Origin: Syntrophaceae bacterium
Lineage (GTDB): Bacteria; Desulfobacterota; Syntrophia; Syntrophales; UBA2185
NCBI GenBank assembly: GCA_017885225.1
Contig: JAFNGM010000077.1
Location: 3,866-9,931, forward strand
Length of the DNA stretch: 6,066 bases
Direction: 5' to 3'
The position numbers and the translations under genes are program-made. The notes beneath the pieces were generated by a model. The model was not told the DNA's origin. It searched no databases and saw only the letters and a list, made by a program, of their open reading frames with translations. Shown here in pieces: positions 4,231-6,066 of the stretch. The stretch's first letter is position 1. Each line of letters begins with the position of its first letter.

Positions 4231-5142
4231 TCACGGAACCCTGCCTTCCCTCTTGAAGTTTGCCATGATCAGATCAATCTTGGGTAACGCTTCCATGGCT
4301 GCTTTTTCGCCCTCAAGGATTGCTTCATGCCTTTTGGAAAAATCGGCTGATCCTATATGTCCCACACTGGGTTTGATTACCACATCCGCTCTGCCTATTT
4401 GTATCAGGGTCATTCTTCCGTACATGATATTCACAGATTGCAGTATGGTTTCGATGGTGCTCTTCGGTGGTGAGCTATCAAGGGTTGAGGAGATATCCAC
4501 TGCGATGACCACATCGGCGCCATGTCTTCGCGCCGCATCGACAGCCAGAGGGCTCACCACACCCCCATCGACATATGTGTTATCTCCTATTTGCACAGGC
4601 CTGAATATGCCGGGGATAGAACAACTGGCCCGCACTGCCGTTCCCGTGTTGCCTGTACCGAAAATGACCTCTTCCCCTGTTTGTACATTTGTGGCAACCG
4701 CATGGAAAGGAATCCGCAGTTTTTCGATAGTGGTATTTTTCAATGCCCAGTTTACATAGCTTTCCAGTTTTTCTCCCTTGACAAAGCCGTTGTCGGGAAT
4801 CGTCAGGTCCACAATATCTTCTCTTTGAAGTGAAAAAGACATCGTTTGCAGTTGATAGGCATCGTATCCATACGCATAGAGACTTCCTACAAAACTGCCG
4901 ACGCTTGTACCTATGATCATATGAATCGGTATTTTGTTAAGTTCGAGAATCTTCAGGACGCCGATATGGGCAAAACCCTTGGATGCTCCTGCTCCAAGCA
5001 CCAGCGCTATTTTTACAGGTTTGGGCGGTGGTGGTGTAACCGTGGGCTTGGGAACGCATGAAATGATGAGCGGGAGCAAGGCGATGAAAATGATACACAC
5101 TACATAATGATTTATTTTTTTCAAAAAGTTGGAATAATGCAT
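4231..5142 (-). CDS. Patatin-like phospholipase/esterase lipoprotein (RssA/NTE group)
   Basis: Predicted lipid acyl hydrolase with a Ser-Asp dyad, anchored to the cell envelope. From the ATG at 5142 the protein has 303 aa. A charged start (FLKKINHY) and hydrophobic stretch (13-28) end in the lipobox IIS-C29, so the mature protein would be lipidated at C29. Val at +2 does not signal inner-membrane retention. A Pro-rich linker (31-42) leads to the patatin domain. The oxyanion loop is GAGASKG (50-56), the nucleophile is S80 in GTSVG (78-82), and the aspartate is D192 in DGG. A GTG 46 codons upstream is also in frame, but its promoter-proximal leader contains the only good promoter (5197-5223) and it has no ribosome-binding site. 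GAGG lies 11 bases before the chosen ATG. The substrate is unknown. It stands apart from the downstream FKBP cluster. Confidence 0.93.
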   Translation of the reverse strand: MHYSNFLKKINHYVVCIIFIALLPLIISCVPKPTVTPPPPKPVKIALVLGAGASKGFAHIGVLKILELNKIPIHMIIGTSVGSFVGSLYAYGYDAYQLQTMSFSLQREDIVDLTIPDNGFVKGEKLESYVNWALKNTTIEKLRIPFHAVATNVQTGEEVIFGTGNTGTAVRASCSIPGIFRPVQIGDNTYVDGGVVSPLAVDAARRHGADVVIAVDISSTLDSSPPKSTIETILQSVNIMYGRMTLIQIGRADVVIKPSVGHIGSADFSKRHEAILEGEKAAMEALPKIDLIMANFKREGRVP

Positions 5143-5196
5143 ATTCTGCGGTGCCTCGAATGGTTTTTTGAGAGAATGTTCTTTTTCCGTAAAACG

Positions 5197-5223
5197 AGTA
5201 TAGTAAAAGGAGTCTTTTGTCAA
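5197..5223 (-). promoter_or_regulatory. Promoter of the patatin gene with palindromic -35
   Basis: TTGACA (5218-5223) and TATACT (5197-5202) on the minus strand are separated by 15 bases; TTTTGA two bases upstream would give 17. The -35 lies inside a perfect palindrome CTTTTG-A-CAAAAG (5214-5226), a possible operator. It lies inside the extended reading frame but upstream of the ATG at 5142, supporting that ATG as the start. Confidence 0.6.
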
Positions 5224-5299
5224 AAGAAAATACCTCCCTACATTGAAGAGGGCAGAGAGTAGGTCGTCAATGATTCGCACAGCGAAGGGGATTCAGTTC

Positions 5300-5328
5300 T
5301 TGACACAGAGAATGTGGTTTCTTACAGT
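5300..5328 (+). promoter_or_regulatory. Sigma-70-type promoter of the zinc-finger gene
   Basis: A consensus TTGACA (5300-5305) and TACAGT (5323-5328) are separated by 17 bases. Transcription would start near 5335, about 29 bases before the ATG at 5364. It is divergent from the patatin promoter. Confidence 0.7.
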
Positions 5329-5363
5329 ACATCTAAGGCAGCCCTCTGCAAAGGACACATATC

Positions 5364-5576
5364 ATGATGGGACACGATAAGGCATGCGGAATATGCGGTA
5401 ACCCGCCTCTCTTTGCCACATGCTCACTGTGTGGGATGAAGACCTGTGAACAATGTACACGGTATGAATTGATGCATTCCGGGTGTTGCTTTATCTGGAC
5501 GGCATACTACTGTTCAAATTGCGTCCGTAACGTGAGAAGCAATCAAAACGGCTCGCTGAGCGGATCGGAAACGTGA
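5364..5576 (+). CDS. Small Cys-rich zinc-finger protein (70 aa)
   Basis: Hypothetical protein with ten cysteines, eight of them in four CxxC pairs: C8/C11, C20/C23, C28/C31 and C50/C53. The spacing is CxxC-x8-CxxC-x4-CxxC-x18-CxxC. CSLCG-MKT-CEQC has the same local pattern as FYVE and related cross-braced treble-clef zinc fingers, which would bind two zinc ions. C41, C42 and H38 are extra possible ligands. The basic RHHC motif of true FYVE domains is missing, so lipid binding is not implied. The tail from residue 58 is polar and probably disordered. AAGGA (5351-5355) lies eight bases before the ATG, and a good promoter lies just upstream; both argue for a real gene. It is convergent with the next gene, only five bases between the stops. 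The function is unknown; a protein- or nucleic-acid-binding adaptor is possible. Confidence 0.8.
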   Translation: MMGHDKACGICGNPPLFATCSLCGMKTCEQCTRYELMHSGCCFIWTAYYCSNCVRNVRSNQNGSLSGSET

Positions 5577-5581
5577 GATAA

Positions 5582-6066
5582 TTATTTCGCCGTGAGGCCG
5601 ACCACCCTATAATTAAATTCATAGCTCAGTGCGCCACTCCAGTCTTCCTGGAAAACATTTTTATAGCGTGTACCGTCTACGGGTCCGATGGGTTTTCCAT
5701 AGGTATAAAACCAGTTGACGATGGGTCCTCCTGTGAAACCCAAGGCTATCCAGTAAGAGCCTGGCATAAGAATAGGATTGTCACGGCTGAAGTCGAAGTC
5801 CGCCCACCTGTACCCCGGTTTAAGAGAGAGCTGATCCAGGTTTATAAAATCACTGGTGCTTATGGGTTTTCCCGGTTTCCCCTCGTTATCTTCAAAGATA
5901 TCCACCCAGAGTGAACCATCGCCACCGAATCTGTGGAGTGCCAATCCAATCTTCTGGAGCTTGACCGGTTTTTTTAACACAACAACCTGGGCATACTGGG
6001 TAAGGTTGGTTGTCACATATTCGGCGGTCTCCACGAGAAAGTTCCTGGACATCTCAAACTGATTTA
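5582..6066 (-). CDS. C-terminal part of a beta-rich, probably extracytoplasmic protein (5' end outside window)
   Basis: At least 160 residues are visible, ending at TAA (5582-5584). The frame stays open to the window edge, and the first internal ATG (6052) has no ribosome-binding site, so the gene most likely begins outside. The visible part alternates short hydrophobic strands with turns. It has patterns such as LALHRFGGDGSLWVDIFEDNEGKPGKPI, split here as a strand, a Gly-rich turn and a second strand, then YRWADFDF and MPGSYWIALGF. These are typical of jelly-roll modules on secreted or phage-tail-like proteins that carry 'pG-YWia' motifs. There are no cysteines and no membrane segment in this part. 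I cannot name a family. The true boundaries, signal peptide and other domains are unknown. Confidence 0.75.
   Translation of the reverse strand, partial: NQFEMSRNFLVETAEYVTTNLTQYAQVVVLKKPVKLQKIGLALHRFGGDGSLWVDIFEDNEGKPGKPISTSDFINLDQLSLKPGYRWADFDFSRDNPILMPGSYWIALGFTGGPIVNWFYTYGKPIGPVDGTRYKNVFQEDWSGALSYEFNYRVVGLTAK

Noticed and set aside
4253..4759. Plus-strand 168-codon frame
   Set aside because: Antisense to the patatin catalytic region, which is clearly the coding strand; no start signal.
5143..5280. GTG start extending the patatin protein by 46 residues
   Set aside because: No ribosome-binding site; the only good promoter is downstream of it, and the lipoprotein signal peptide starts at the ATG at 5142.
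1..6066. CRISPR array, tRNA, rRNA or insertion sequence
   Set aside because: No regularly spaced repeats, cloverleaf, ribosomal sequence or transposase-like frame was seen on either strand.

Overview
The window looks like chromosomal DNA of a Gram-negative bacterium. A deltaproteobacterium (Desulfobacterota, for example a syntroph or sulfate reducer) fits best, but this is a low-confidence inference. It rests on a lipoprotein-type patatin esterase, small single-RRM RNA-binding proteins beside a cold-shock protein, Shine-Dalgarno-led starts and balanced base composition. I see no insertion sequence, phage gene, CRISPR array, tRNA or rRNA.

Layout. (1) 1-1384, plus strand: a complete serine hydroxymethyltransferase gene (glyA). 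Its stop codon runs into a 21-bp imperfect inverted repeat, whose loop carries a good Shine-Dalgarno and whose right arm carries the ATG of a possible 40-codon Cys-containing small ORF. (2) 1509-2209: a convergent gene for an 89-aa three-helix membrane protein of unknown function. It has a CRP/FNR-like palindrome at class II spacing upstream. Beyond that lie 430 bp without a convincing protein gene, holding foldable hairpins and a strong intrinsic terminator. (3) 2210-3865, minus strand: an RNA-chaperone and folding cluster. In transcription order it encodes a SlyD/SlpA-like FKBP prolyl isomerase, a small RRM protein, a CspA-type cold-shock protein with its own promoter and a long structured leader, and a second RRM protein with an Arg/Gly-rich tail. 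Intrinsic terminators follow csp and the last RRM gene. (4) 3866-4230: a 365-bp leader before the FKBP gene with a 10-bp inverted repeat over the predicted promoter and an intrinsic terminator between promoter and gene, which suggests an attenuator. (5) 4231-5142, minus strand: a patatin-like lipoprotein esterase with its own promoter. (6) 5364-5576, plus strand: a 70-aa protein with four CxxC pairs in FYVE/treble-clef spacing, behind a TTGACA promoter. (7) 5582 to the window end, minus strand: the C-terminal part of a beta-rich protein whose start lies outside.

How the genes fit together. The FKBP, RRM, Csp and RRM genes share one strand and plausible functions: melting or chaperoning RNA, and catalysing proline isomerisation, both of which limit growth at low temperature. 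The two leaders (csp and FKBP) are the most interesting non-coding parts. The glyA, patatin, zinc-finger and beta-rich genes look like ordinary neighbours with no evident link to the cluster.
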